Below, piece by piece: positions 13,822 through 20,331 of a stretch of 20,331 nucleotides of DNA (within the stretch, counting starts at the first letter, position 1; every line of letters starts with the position of its first letter). The stretch is from Anaerolineae bacterium. Lineage in GTDB: Bacteria > Chloroflexota > Anaerolineae > B4-G1. The DNA is taken from contig JADHWW010000133.1 of assembly GCA_016783285.1 (NCBI GenBank), positions 1 through 20,331 on the forward strand, written 5' to 3'. The notes under the pieces are model-generated. The model made no database searches and had not been told where the DNA came from. It worked only from the letters and a program-made list of their open reading frames with translations. A program made the position numbers and the translations under genes.

Positions 13822-15309
13822 CTACTCGGTCTCTTCCCCCTCGCTAAGCAGCGCCTGTTCATCCAACTCCAGTATCTCGATAGCCTTTTTGCGCACGCCT
13901 AACTCGTGCTCGATAAGCAGGTCAACCAGCTTGCCGCTGTCAATCAACGTGATGGGTGGCGCACCCCGTTCAAAGGCAGCGTCGCGCGTCCCTTTGGAAA
14001 AACCACTCGTGGTGATGATCGTCCCCCGTACAGCGCTGAAGCGGTGCAGCGATCCACGCAGCGCGTCCAGAACGGGTCGCTGAATGTTCTGACGGTGTCG
14101 CTTGACCTGCACGACTTCCCGCACCGACGTGATGCCGACTTCGATATCACCTACCACATCTACGCCTTTGTCATTCGCTGGCGAGGTGGTCTCTACACCT
14201 TGGTATCCCATTTCCTCCAATAAACGCCGGATCAGGTTCTCAAATTGATAGGGATCCATCTCAGACAGCAGATTCCCGAGTTGCTCACGAATGGTCTGGC
14301 GTTGCTGGTTCGCAAGGTCGTAGAGTTGAGGTAGCTCCTCAGGCGGTGCCTGGATCCACGTCTGGTCCACGCCGACCCGTTCCAGGTGGTCCAAGCCGGA
14401 CTGAGTAATCTGGTACGTAATGCCGCTACGCGCGACCAGCTCGCGGTCCACCAGGTTCAGCAGACGCCGGCGCAAAGTGTCTTTGAAAGTGCTGTCACTG
14501 TTAAAGTTGGAAACGGCTTGCAGGTAACGGGACCACTCGGGCAGGAAATCTCCTCGGCGGCCCGGCCCGCGCTCGGCTACAATAGATAGGAGTTTGATCA
14601 GCCCTTCCTGACGGTCAATGAGTTGGACGGTGTCGCCGCTGGGGTTCTGGATAAAGTCCTGACCACGTGCAGTGAGTCGCAGAATCTCGTCTTGCTCCTC
14701 GGCCAGTAGATCGTATCCCTTGGCCAGGTACCAATGTCCGCGAGTATGGCGCGGGTTGACCTGGCGCTTGGAACCCTTCCATATAGCCATCGCCAACTGT
14801 TGCTCAGTGCCAGAAAGCCTCTGGGGAATCCACTCGTCGGGCGCGGTCCAGTCTTGAGGCTCTTGCGGCGTGCCACGCAACTCAGCGATCTGGCTGAAGA
14901 GACCCTGCAGATAAGCGCGTGGTTGACCGTCGAGGATCGGTAGCAAGAGCGCCATCTCACTGTAGAGTGGGAAAAGCGGTATGCGCACCTTCCGCTCGGG
15001 CTGGCTCGCTGTTGAAGCGGGTGGAGGTGGCTCGGCTTGATCCGAAACGGTACGCAAGCCGAAAACACCCGGCCCCACGCGCGCAAACCGGTCCTGGTCG
15101 TCGGTGAGCATCCGCGAGTAGACCGAGTTTTCGGGCGTTCTGGTTTCCAGCGGCTTGACCTGCAGCAAGAGGGAGGCGACGTCGCGGTAGTGCATCGGCT
15201 CCCCGGCGCGTCGCAGGATTTCGTAGCACAGGTCGTTCACCGTTTGATCGGCGGATAGCCCTGTCAAATCAACTTGAGTTGTCACGTCTCCCTTCATACA
15301 TTCTTCCAT
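13822..15309 (-). CDS. Mrr-family restriction endonuclease with HARE-HTH-like N-terminus
   Basis: This is a 495-residue protein. The N-terminal part (about 12-90; TVNDLCYEILRRAGEPMHYR, MLTDDQDRFARVGPGVFGL) matches the HARE-HTH winged helix found on restriction enzymes. The middle part (about 105-330) has an AERGPGRRGDFLPEW motif shared with the gene at 18852-19502. The C-terminal part (about 345-470) is an Mrr nuclease domain: MDPYQFENLIRRLLEEMGY, Asp384 in KGVDVVG, and Gln401-V-Lys403 in VVQVKRH, the D-(Q/E)xK catalytic set. Mrr enzymes cut modified DNA. ATG 15309 has GAGGG 7-8 nt upstream; ATG 15297 (GGAAG before it) is a close alternative. It follows the DUF3841 gene by 25 bp and is the last of four same-strand genes. 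Confidence 0.85.
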   Translation of the reverse strand: MEECMKGDVTTQVDLTGLSADQTVNDLCYEILRRAGEPMHYRDVASLLLQVKPLETRTPENSVYSRMLTDDQDRFARVGPGVFGLRTVSDQAEPPPPASTASQPERKVRIPLFPLYSEMALLLPILDGQPRAYLQGLFSQIAELRGTPQEPQDWTAPDEWIPQRLSGTEQQLAMAIWKGSKRQVNPRHTRGHWYLAKGYDLLAEEQDEILRLTARGQDFIQNPSGDTVQLIDRQEGLIKLLSIVAERGPGRRGDFLPEWSRYLQAVSNFNSDSTFKDTLRRRLLNLVDRELVARSGITYQITQSGLDHLERVGVDQTWIQAPPEELPQLYDLANQQRQTIREQLGNLLSEMDPYQFENLIRRLLEEMGYQGVETTSPANDKGVDVVGDIEVGITSVREVVQVKRHRQNIQRPVLDALRGSLHRFSAVRGTIITTSGFSKGTRDAAFERGAPPITLIDSGKLVDLLIEHELGVRKKAIEILELDEQALLSEGEETE

Positions 15310-15334
15310 TGGGAAGCCCTCTGCTCCCAGGTTC

Positions 15335-15931
15335 TTATCGTGCCACGAAGTAATCCACGTGCCGCACATCCTCCAACCGTAGACACTCGAAGGTCACCTG
15401 GACGTAGGTCACCGGCCCCCACCAATCCGGGTCGGCCGCCAATCTGTCCAGATCAAAGATGCGCTCCCAACTGGATACGATGGCAGCGTGCCAGGGTTCC
15501 GGTGGCGGCCACGCGTGGGGATCGGGGACAGCAGCATCGAAGCGATGATAGAAGTCGTCGAACTCGATCTCGTCCAGAGCCAGGTAGCCTCGGTTGAGCA
15601 CAGCGTGCCAGGCGTCGAAGTCGGATGGTAAGGCTTGTTCGTCGGGTAGTTCCAGTTTCAGGCGCACGCCACGGGTGGACCGGGGCAGGTGACCGGCGCG
15701 GCGCAGGCTTTGCCGTGAGCGCTCAGCCGAACGGTCGGGTTTGGGATGCGCCCACCCCCACCAGGGGTACCGGCCGCCGTAGCCGGGGATGCGCGACTGC
15801 ATCTGCTGACGCATCCACCGGTAGGCGAAACGAAGTTCCGGCGGGGTGCGCCGGCCGTCGGTGTAGAGCCGGCCGCTGGTTTGCAGCCGCTCCCAGGTTT
15901 CAACCGGTTGAATGGTCCACACTGTAATCAT
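15335..15931 (-). CDS. DUF3841-family protein
   Basis: This 198-residue protein opens MITVWTIQPVETWERLQTSG and continues with RFAYRWMRQQMQSRIPGYGG, then YPWWGWAHPKP and a KLELPDEQALPSDFDAWHAV segment. It is rich in Trp and resembles DUF3841, an uncharacterised family of small soluble proteins often found among accessory genes. Near the C-terminus, GPVTYVQVTFECLRLEDV forms a likely beta strand pair. There is no signal peptide or membrane span. The ribosome site is weak (GTGAG close to ATG 15931), which fits reading from an upstream gene on a shared mRNA. It sits 49 bp after the Cys-motif gene and 25 bp before the nuclease gene. Biochemical function is unknown. Confidence 0.72.
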   Translation of the reverse strand: MITVWTIQPVETWERLQTSGRLYTDGRRTPPELRFAYRWMRQQMQSRIPGYGGRYPWWGWAHPKPDRSAERSRQSLRRAGHLPRSTRGVRLKLELPDEQALPSDFDAWHAVLNRGYLALDEIEFDDFYHRFDAAVPDPHAWPPPEPWHAAIVSSWERIFDLDRLAADPDWWGPVTYVQVTFECLRLEDVRHVDYFVAR

Positions 15932-15980
15932 CGCTCACTGTTTTCACCTGCCGAGCTTTGCACGGTAGTCGGATAGAAAA

Positions 15981-16526
15981 TCAATTCTGCCCGCTCTTTC
16001 TCTTGATTCGCTTGCGGCGCCGTGGCTTCCGTTTCCGTTTCAGTGATTTCCCCCGTGGCCTGCGTACTGACCGCGGCAAGGGGAACGACGCGGCGTCGTC
16101 CGCCAGCACCTTTTGCAACTTGCGATGGGCGGGATGTTTGGGATCGGAGGCCGCTTGTTTGACTGTCACGTAATGCCGCTCCAGCCGGGCCACGTAACGA
16201 CGATCGGCCAACACCGTCTCCTCTACAAGTTGAAGCAGCCCCTCGGCGTATTTGCTCTGCGGGTTCATCGGATCGAGGAATGGCCCGGCCATCTCGTCAT
16301 CCCGGTCAAAGCCATAACTGATGGAGGCCAGGAAATGGTTGGGTCGCTTCTCCTCCGCGATGTTGAGCATCACCCGCCGGCAGTCACAGGCCGGGTCGGG
16401 GCAATAGAATTCCAGCAGACCGTAGGAACCAACCGGTAGCCCATCTTGCGGAACGAGCAAGTGCAGCACGCGCGTCTCTCGCGCTGCCAACTCGGGGTCA
16501 ACGGCGAAAAATGGAACCAGGTGCAT
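15981..16526 (-). CDS. Uncharacterised Cys-motif protein with basic C-terminus
   Basis: I do not recognise a named family with confidence. This 181-residue protein has a compact N-terminal domain with a CPDPACDC motif (Cys42, Cys47, Cys49), which could bind a metal with nearby His residues, followed by RRVMLNIAEEKRPNHFLASI and a DPMNPQSKYAEGLLQLVEE segment. The C-terminal 35 residues are extremely Lys/Arg-rich (SLKRKRKPRRRKRIKRKSGQ), which suggests nucleic-acid binding. ATG 16526 has GAGGAGG 7 nt upstream, one of the best ribosome sites in the window. It lies 66 bp after the HEAT gene and 49 bp before DUF3841. Confidence 0.7.
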   Translation of the reverse strand: MHLVPFFAVDPELAARETRVLHLLVPQDGLPVGSYGLLEFYCPDPACDCRRVMLNIAEEKRPNHFLASISYGFDRDDEMAGPFLDPMNPQSKYAEGLLQLVEETVLADRRYVARLERHYVTVKQAASDPKHPAHRKLQKVLADDAASFPLPRSVRRPRGKSLKRKRKPRRRKRIKRKSGQN

Positions 16527-16592
16527 TGTTTTGCCTCCTCAACAAGCGCAGGTGTCCAGGGTGTAGACCAGTTCGTCGCACTCCGGACCGTC

Positions 16593-17330
16593 TTATCTAC
16601 CTTCCAGGTATTCCAGCGCCTCTTTGTAGCTGACGTGCCCCAGGCGCTGCAGAAAGGCCAGGGCAGTCTGACGCACACGTTGGTCGGGGTCGTCCCGGCC
16701 CAGTTGCCAGAAGTAATCGAGCAAGGGAGGCGGCATATCGCAGCCTTCTCGTTTGTAGGCTTCATAGATGATGTCCAACGCCACGCCGCGAATCTTGGGT
16801 GTGGGACCGGCTAGCATCTTTCCTAAAGCAGCTATGGCCTCCGGGGCACCGGTGCGAGCAGCGATCACTGCGACAATGTCAACTGAGTACTCGCGTCGCC
16901 GCCCGGCAAAGTTGTCGTAGCGACGGCGGTACTGAAAGGCTTCCACCAGGAAAGCAATCAGGTCTGGGTGGCTCAGGCTGGTCATCTCCTTGAAAACAGT
17001 TTCCTCTACGGCGCAGTATGCCGTGCCGCCGGTCTCTCGTGTGATGCGTTCCAGTTCGATCAGCGTTGGGATGTGCTCCGGGGCGGGACGGCCACTAGTC
17101 TTCAATTTGCCCAGTTTCTTCCACACAACCTCTCGCTCGCGGTCAGGGTTGTGCATTTCGGCGCACAGTGCCTCCAACGCCTGCTGATACTGTCGTCGTA
17201 ATTGGGGTTCGATGATGTGCTCAAAGGCGGCTTGATCCGTTTCCAGCAGGTGCAGGATGGCTTTCACGTCATCAGGGAGATTGTGTTCATCGTTCAAATT
17301 GTCCAACGGTCTTGTGCTCCTTTTTCTCAC
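16593..17330 (-). CDS. HEAT-repeat-like alpha-helical protein
   Basis: This 245-residue soluble protein is built mostly of helices. The C-terminal half has HEAT-like helix pairs (SVDIVAVIAARTGAPEAIAA, KIRGVALDIIYEAYKREG, RVRQTALAFLQRLGHVSYKE). HEAT arrays bind proteins or nucleic acids; no catalytic motif is seen. The start is assigned to GTG 17330, because an in-frame TAA lies five codons further upstream; TTG 17306, preceded by AAAGGAGC, is a good alternative. It is the first gene of the four-gene run, and a MITE-like palindrome ends only 12 bp before its start, so the palindrome may carry or have replaced its promoter. Confidence 0.7.
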   Translation of the reverse strand: MRKRSTRPLDNLNDEHNLPDDVKAILHLLETDQAAFEHIIEPQLRRQYQQALEALCAEMHNPDREREVVWKKLGKLKTSGRPAPEHIPTLIELERITRETGGTAYCAVEETVFKEMTSLSHPDLIAFLVEAFQYRRRYDNFAGRRREYSVDIVAVIAARTGAPEAIAALGKMLAGPTPKIRGVALDIIYEAYKREGCDMPPPLLDYFWQLGRDDPDQRVRQTALAFLQRLGHVSYKEALEYLEGR

Positions 17331-17341
17331 TTTCGGGGTGA

Positions 17342-17477
17342 TTTAAGAACTCAAAATAGGACACGGATAGCCACGGATCAGACGGATTTTCACTGATCTT
17401 TCTGTGTTTATCCGTGCGATCCGTGTTGATCCGTGTCCCATTCATCTGCATGTGTCGTCAAAGAGGGAGTTCTTAAA
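17342..17477. mobile_element. MITE-like palindromic element, 136 bp
   Basis: Perfect 11-bp terminal inverted repeats TTTAAGAACTC (17342-17352) and GAGTTCTTAAA (17467-17477) enclose a second perfect pair, GGACACGGAT (17359-17368) and ATCCGTGTCC (17429-17438), plus further CACGGAT/ATCCGTG copies. It has no coding capacity. This is the structure of a non-autonomous miniature inverted-repeat element or a large mRNA hairpin. No clear target-site duplication is visible. Confidence 0.6.
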
Positions 17478-17519
17478 CTACCCCACTTTCGTCACTTGCG
17501 CCGTCCACCCTCAGCGACC

Positions 17520-17660
17520 TCATTTCATCAGCGGCCTCAGCGATTCAAACGCCCCTAACACCAACCGCTTCGTCCGATAGGGTTCGACTGGGCCTGCCCT
17601 GAGTGAAGCCGAAGGGCTCACCCTGGGCTTCCCCTCACAGCCCTCATCCTTCCGCCGTGC
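17520..17660 (-). pseudogene. Methyltransferase-like C-terminal tail relic, copy 1 (interrupted)
   Basis: The minus strand reads a degraded RRKDE-like start (17643-17660), then about 60 bp of a TTCGACTGGGCCTGCCCTGA-type intergenic repeat (about 17580-17640), then YRTKRLVLGAFESLRPLMK to a TGA at 17520-17522. The intact form of the tail is seen in copy 3. Such FPIVxRKDEExxGEYRTKRLxL endings occur in large Eco57I/PglX-type DNA methyltransferases; that link is from memory. Confidence 0.5.
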
Positions 17661-17673
17661 AAACGGAGCCATT

Positions 17674-17706
17674 AACGTGCTCATTTGGGTGCCGAATGAG
17701 CACGTT
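17674..17706. repeat. Perfect 12-bp inverted repeat at the end of the Fic pseudogene
   Basis: AACGTGCTCATT (17674-17685) and AATGAGCACGTT (17695-17706) are separated by TGGGTGCCG. The repeat begins exactly at the Fic stop codon on the minus strand. It has no T tract on either side, so it may be an operator, an RNA hairpin or an element end rather than a classical terminator. Confidence 0.65.
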
Positions 17707-18661
17707 TACAGCCTCCGCCACCGTGCCGAGCGCCCTGTGCCCAGGCACTCGACCTGCCCCTGTGCCCGCAGTTCCCCCAACACTCGCCGGATGGTCGCTC
17801 GGCTCACACTGGGGCAGGCACGCTCCAGGTCTGTGATGGTAAAGGTCTGGCCCGGACTGAACGTCTCGATGGTCAACCGCACCGCCCGACTCTTGGCCCC
17901 TGGCGCTGTGTCTAATTCGCCCACCCGCTCCTCAAACTCGCGGTAGGCGTAGACCAGCACGCCCAGGCTATATTGGTGCCAGGACGTCAGATCGTGCTGC
18001 CCCACGTCCCAGCGCTCGCCGGACCGGTGCAACGCCTCGTAGTAGGTCTCCCTGGTCTGCTCAATGATCCGCTCCATGCTGATGTATCCCCCCACCTCGT
18101 AGCCGGCTGCGTAGAGCAGGAGCAACGTCAGCAACCGGGCCAGGCGGCCGTTACCGTCGGGGAAAGGATGGATGCATAAAAAGTCAAGAATGAACCCGTT
18201 GATGAGCAGCAGCCGGTCTACCTGCTCGCCCTCCCAGGCCGTCGCCAGGGAGTGGCACAGTTCATCCATCGCGGCGGGAGTCTCACCGGCCGGCAAGGGG
18301 ACAAAACGCACCACCTCACGCCCATCGGGCCTGCCCTGCCACCGCGAGTACCACCGCGAGTACTCGTGGCGGGGCTCGTGGCGGTGAGCTTGTCGAATGG
18401 GAAGCACCTGCCGGATGATGTTTCGGGGACGGCCTGGGCCATCAGTGCCTTGAACCGATGTGGCGGGACGACGATGCCCTCGATGCGGTTGGACGCCTCG
18501 GTAGATTCGACGATGGCGATGCGGCGCAGCGTCTCCAATACCTGTGGAGCCTGGCGCCGATAGAGTTCCTGCCGGCCCTGGTAGCGGCCCAGCGCGGCCA
18601 TCAGGTTGGCGACGGTGACGTCAACCGGTTCGAGCAGGCGGTTATTTCGGAATGACCACAT
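17706..18661 (-). pseudogene. Fic-family AMP-transferase gene, interrupted
   Basis: The N-terminal part starts at ATG 18661 (GGGAGG 6 nt upstream) with MWSFRNNRLLEPVDV and carries the inhibitory-helix motif SNRIEG ((S/T)xxxE(G/N)), then VPPHRFKALMAQAV. The frame then changes between about 18400 and 18320, and the C-terminal part gives REVVRFVPLPAGETPAAMDE, the Fic active-site loop HPFPDGNGRLARLL (His codon 18168-18170) and a winged-helix end (SRATIRRVLGELRAQGQVE). Fic proteins usually transfer AMP from ATP to target hydroxyls. The break coincides with an 81-bp palindromic insert (18321-18401) and the segment between the parts is shorter than usual, so the gene is probably inactive unless the halves are expressed separately. 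It overlaps the relic tail upstream. Confidence 0.78.
18321..18401. repeat. Palindromic intergenic-type repeat inside the Fic gene
   Basis: The segment runs from CCCAT (18321-18325) to ATGGG (18397-18401). It contains two copies of ACCGCGAGTACC-like sequence facing two CTCGTGGCGG copies, plus GGGCCTGCCCTG and GAGCTTGTCGAA ends. The piece GGGCCTGCCCTG also occurs at about 17591 in relic copy 1, so both look like the same short repeat family. Confidence 0.45.
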
Positions 18662-18835
18662 TAACTGCCTCCCACAATTCCTGTCGCTCAACTTTCAGTG
18701 CTTTCATTATCCTCAGTGTGTCAGTGGTTCCAACCCCTTCATACGCTTCCAACACCATCCGCTTCACCCCGTACTCCCTTACTGCTCCTCATCCTTCCGC
18801 TGCACGATGGGGAAGGTGTCGAGGATGTAACTCGA
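18642..18835 (-). pseudogene. Methyltransferase-like C-terminal tail relic, copy 2
   Basis: The minus strand reads SSYILDTFPIVQRKDEEQ and a TAA, then after a frame change REYGVKRMVLEAYEGV, TTDTLRIMKALKVERQELWE and AVNVVIPK to TAA 18642-18644, overlapping the Fic start at 18661. It is joined directly to the 3' end of the Mrr-like gene (stop at 18852). It has no start and is a remnant. It is the longest of the three copies. Confidence 0.55.
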
Positions 18836-18851
18836 CTTCTCCCCCCGTGTT

Positions 18852-19502
18852 TCAACCGGACATCAGGGAGGCAGAGGCCTTGAGGTAAGAAAGCCCGGCA
18901 TCGGTGGTCCCGTACGCTTGTCCAAGACGGATGACGTATCCTCGGTCAATCAAGTTGAGCATCCGGAAACGGAGGGAACTCTTGATCAACGTTTCAGCGT
19001 GCCAAGTGGTGAAAGTGCGGCAGTAGGCAGTCCAGTCCGGCAGGAAGTCGCCACGTTTGCCAGGACCACGTTCCGCCACCACCCGCAGGAGAGTGAATAT
19101 GCCTTCGTAGGTATCTATCTCTGCAACAATCTGCCCCTCTGGTTCAGCAAAGAAGCGCTGGCCTCGCTCAGTGACGCGCAGGTTGTCTTGAGCATCTCTT
19201 GTGAGCAGATCGTGCTTTGTCGTGAGGTCCCAAGACCCACGCACATAGCGCGGGGTCAACTCGCGTTTTGACTCACGCCAAATCCGCAGGGCCAATGCCC
19301 GCCCCTCGCCGCTGAGTCGCCCAGGGATCCAAGCATCGGGATCACTCCAATCCACCGGTTCTTGTCGGGTGCCACGTTGCTTCAGAATCCTGGACCAGGT
19401 GCTACGGAATAGAGGGTTGCGAACACCGTCCAAGCCGCGCAAAAAGTGCCGAACGATGCGATACGTGGGAAAGAAATCCGTTAGCTGCTTGATCTCATTC
19501 AT
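18852..19502 (-). CDS. Mrr-like paralogue lacking the nuclease domain
   Basis: This 216-residue protein aligns with the middle of the Mrr gene at 13822-15309: EPVDWSDPDAWIPGRLSGEG versus EPQDWTAPDEWIPQRLSGTE, and VVAERGPGKRGDFLPDW versus IVAERGPGRRGDFLPEW. The match stops near LSYL, just where the Mrr gene continues into its nuclease domain, and the frame ends at 18852 next to methyltransferase-tail relic copy 2. It also lacks the HARE-HTH N-terminus. AAGGAG lies 11 nt before ATG 19502. It may be a truncated pseudogene or a retained DNA-recognition module; the clean open frame does not decide. Confidence 0.68.
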   Translation of the reverse strand: MNEIKQLTDFFPTYRIVRHFLRGLDGVRNPLFRSTWSRILKQRGTRQEPVDWSDPDAWIPGRLSGEGRALALRIWRESKRELTPRYVRGSWDLTTKHDLLTRDAQDNLRVTERGQRFFAEPEGQIVAEIDTYEGIFTLLRVVAERGPGKRGDFLPDWTAYCRTFTTWHAETLIKSSLRFRMLNLIDRGYVIRLGQAYGTTDAGLSYLKASASLMSG

Positions 19503-19573
19503 CTATGACCATCTCCTTTTTCTTCTCAAGGCGCGCCGGCCAAGAACTCTCAGCTTGCATTGAGGGCTGGTAC

Positions 19574-19702
19574 CTACAACCATGACGCGCTGGCGTACTT
19601 GTCAAATCTGCTCAACACCAACCGCTTCGTCCGATACTCCCCCCACCGCTCCTTATCCTTCCGCCGCACGATGGGAAAGGTACCGAGATTCGGGTCAGTT
19701 GT
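19574..19702 (-). pseudogene. Methyltransferase-like C-terminal tail relic, copy 3
   Basis: This is the best-preserved copy on the minus strand: DPNLGTFPIVRRKDKERWGE, then YRTKRLVLSRFDKYASASWL, ending at TAG 19574-19576. It follows the stop of the truncated gene at 19695 with the frames overlapping and precedes the Mrr-like gene. It has no start codon of its own. Confidence 0.55.
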
Positions 19703-20216
19703 GTCCGCCTGTGTTCTTCAGTTCTGAGAGCAAATCCTTGGGAATGCGAACTCGCTTCTCCTTCACATATTCCAGAAATGAGGTCGCGTTCTCTCTGTCA
19801 AAGTCAAAATGAAAGTACCAGAAGAACTCGATCATCATATCCTTGGTAACTTCCTCCAGGCTTCCCAGGTCGGCATCCGTTCTGATTGTGCGCTCAGCAG
19901 TCACAGGAATTGCCAGGTCGTTATAATACCCTGAATGGAGAGGCCAGTGGCCTCTCGAATCCATCTCCAGCACCCGAGGCACCGAGCTTTCCTGTGAGTA
20001 GCGGACCTGTACTGTGCCTTCGTATCCAAGTGCTGGATAGTATCGCCTGGCGAAAAGCACCGCCTCAAACATCATATCTATTGTAGAGAATAGCCCAATG
20101 CTTCCCATATCCTGTACATCTCGGCGGGCATCCTCCCACAGGCTATCCGCACAGAAGACCTCACCGTTGACCCCGAAGAAAGCAAAGGACAGCCTAGGAG
20201 AGTGCTGAAAAACCTT
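19695..20216 (-). pseudogene. N-terminally truncated gene of unknown function
   Basis: The frame is open from just after TAG 20217-20219 to the stop at 19695, but the only ATG is at 20108 (137 residues), well inside coding-like sequence (FAFFGVNGEVFCADSLWEDA, RRDVQDMGSIGLFSTIDMMF). Further on come ARRYYPALGYEGTVQVRYSQ and a charged helical end (EYVKEKRVRIPKDLLSELK). The style is that of a C-terminal region of a larger DNA-binding or ATP-binding protein (AlbA_2/Schlafen-like is a weak guess). A plus-strand promoter begins right beyond the TAG, so the 5' part was probably lost by recombination. If ATG 20108 is used, a short protein could still be made. Confidence 0.5.
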
Positions 20217-20234
20217 CTAGCAACGTTGCAGTAT

Positions 20235-20263
20235 TTGCACGTTCCTGCAATGTGTGGTACAAT
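20235..20263 (+). promoter_or_regulatory. Strong promoter for a gene leaving the window
   Basis: TTGCAC (20235-20240), 17-bp spacer, TACAAT (20258-20263). Around it are the palindrome GCAACGTTGC (20220-20229) and an inverted pair TTGCAG (20226-20231) / CTGCAA (20245-20250), possible regulator sites. Confidence 0.62.
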
Positions 20264-20309
20264 GTGGAATATGTCACCGATCACATACACACGCAGGGAG
20301 AAATAGGCT

Positions 20310-20331
20310 ATGCTTGGACGCCGCAACCCGC
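20310..20331 (+). CDS. Start of a plus-strand gene, truncated by the window
   Basis: ATG 20310 opens MLGRRNP and the frame continues to the window edge. It lies about 45 nt after the predicted start of transcription, with GGGAG further upstream. Only seven codons are present, so no product can be named. Confidence 0.35.

Noticed and set aside
17359..17438. CACGGAT repeats as a CRISPR or iteron array
   Set aside because: Copies are 7-10 bp, irregularly spaced and in both orientations, nested in a palindrome; no origin features such as a replication gene or DnaA boxes.

Overview
The window reads as about 20 kb of a high-GC bacterial chromosome. Several gene types together suggest a Chloroflexota (Anaerolineae-like) bacterium: a SufC/SufB-only Fe-S pair, a thioredoxin-VKOR fusion, extracellular DUF11 and Thr/Pro-rich anchored proteins, SWIM-finger and CPBP-protease genes, and many decayed defence-type genes. 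This placement is inference from gene content only.

Layout. (A) 1-2981, minus strand: a cell-surface protein with at least five DUF11-type repeats that runs off the window, preceded by a FecR-like secreted protein with a long Pro/Thr/Glu-rich tail. (B) 3036-7851: a divergent promoter region, then plus-strand genes for SufC and SufB (translationally overlapping), followed by an internal promoter with an inverted repeat and two membrane thiol-redox proteins: a double-thioredoxin/CcdA-like fusion and a thioredoxin-VKOR fusion. Fe-S assembly and extracytoplasmic disulfide chemistry therefore sit together. (C) 7943-11951, minus strand: a CPBP intramembrane protease fused to a GNAT domain, overlapping a SWIM zinc-finger gene. 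(D) 12129-13001, plus strand: a compact cassette with a very good sigma70-type promoter, encoding a Phd/DUF5678-like protein coupled by TGATG to a retropepsin-like aspartic protease. It is bracketed by relics of related STAND-type genes. (E) 13822-17330, minus strand: a run of four genes (HEAT-repeat protein, Cys-motif protein with a basic tail, DUF3841 protein, Mrr-family nuclease with a HARE-HTH-like N-terminus). (F) 17331-20219: a decayed accessory zone with a MITE-like palindrome, a broken Fic gene, an Mrr-like paralogue lacking its nuclease, an N-terminally truncated gene, and three copies of a methyltransferase-like C-terminal tail. (G) 20235-20331: a strong plus-strand promoter leading into a gene that leaves the window.

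The left half looks like stable housekeeping and envelope DNA. The right half (about 11.9 kb onward) looks like a defence island in turnover. The most interesting intact candidates are the four-gene HEAT/Cys/DUF3841/Mrr run, the Phd-like/retropepsin pair, and the adjacent pair of electron-transfer fusions. No tRNA, rRNA, CRISPR array or complete insertion sequence was seen.
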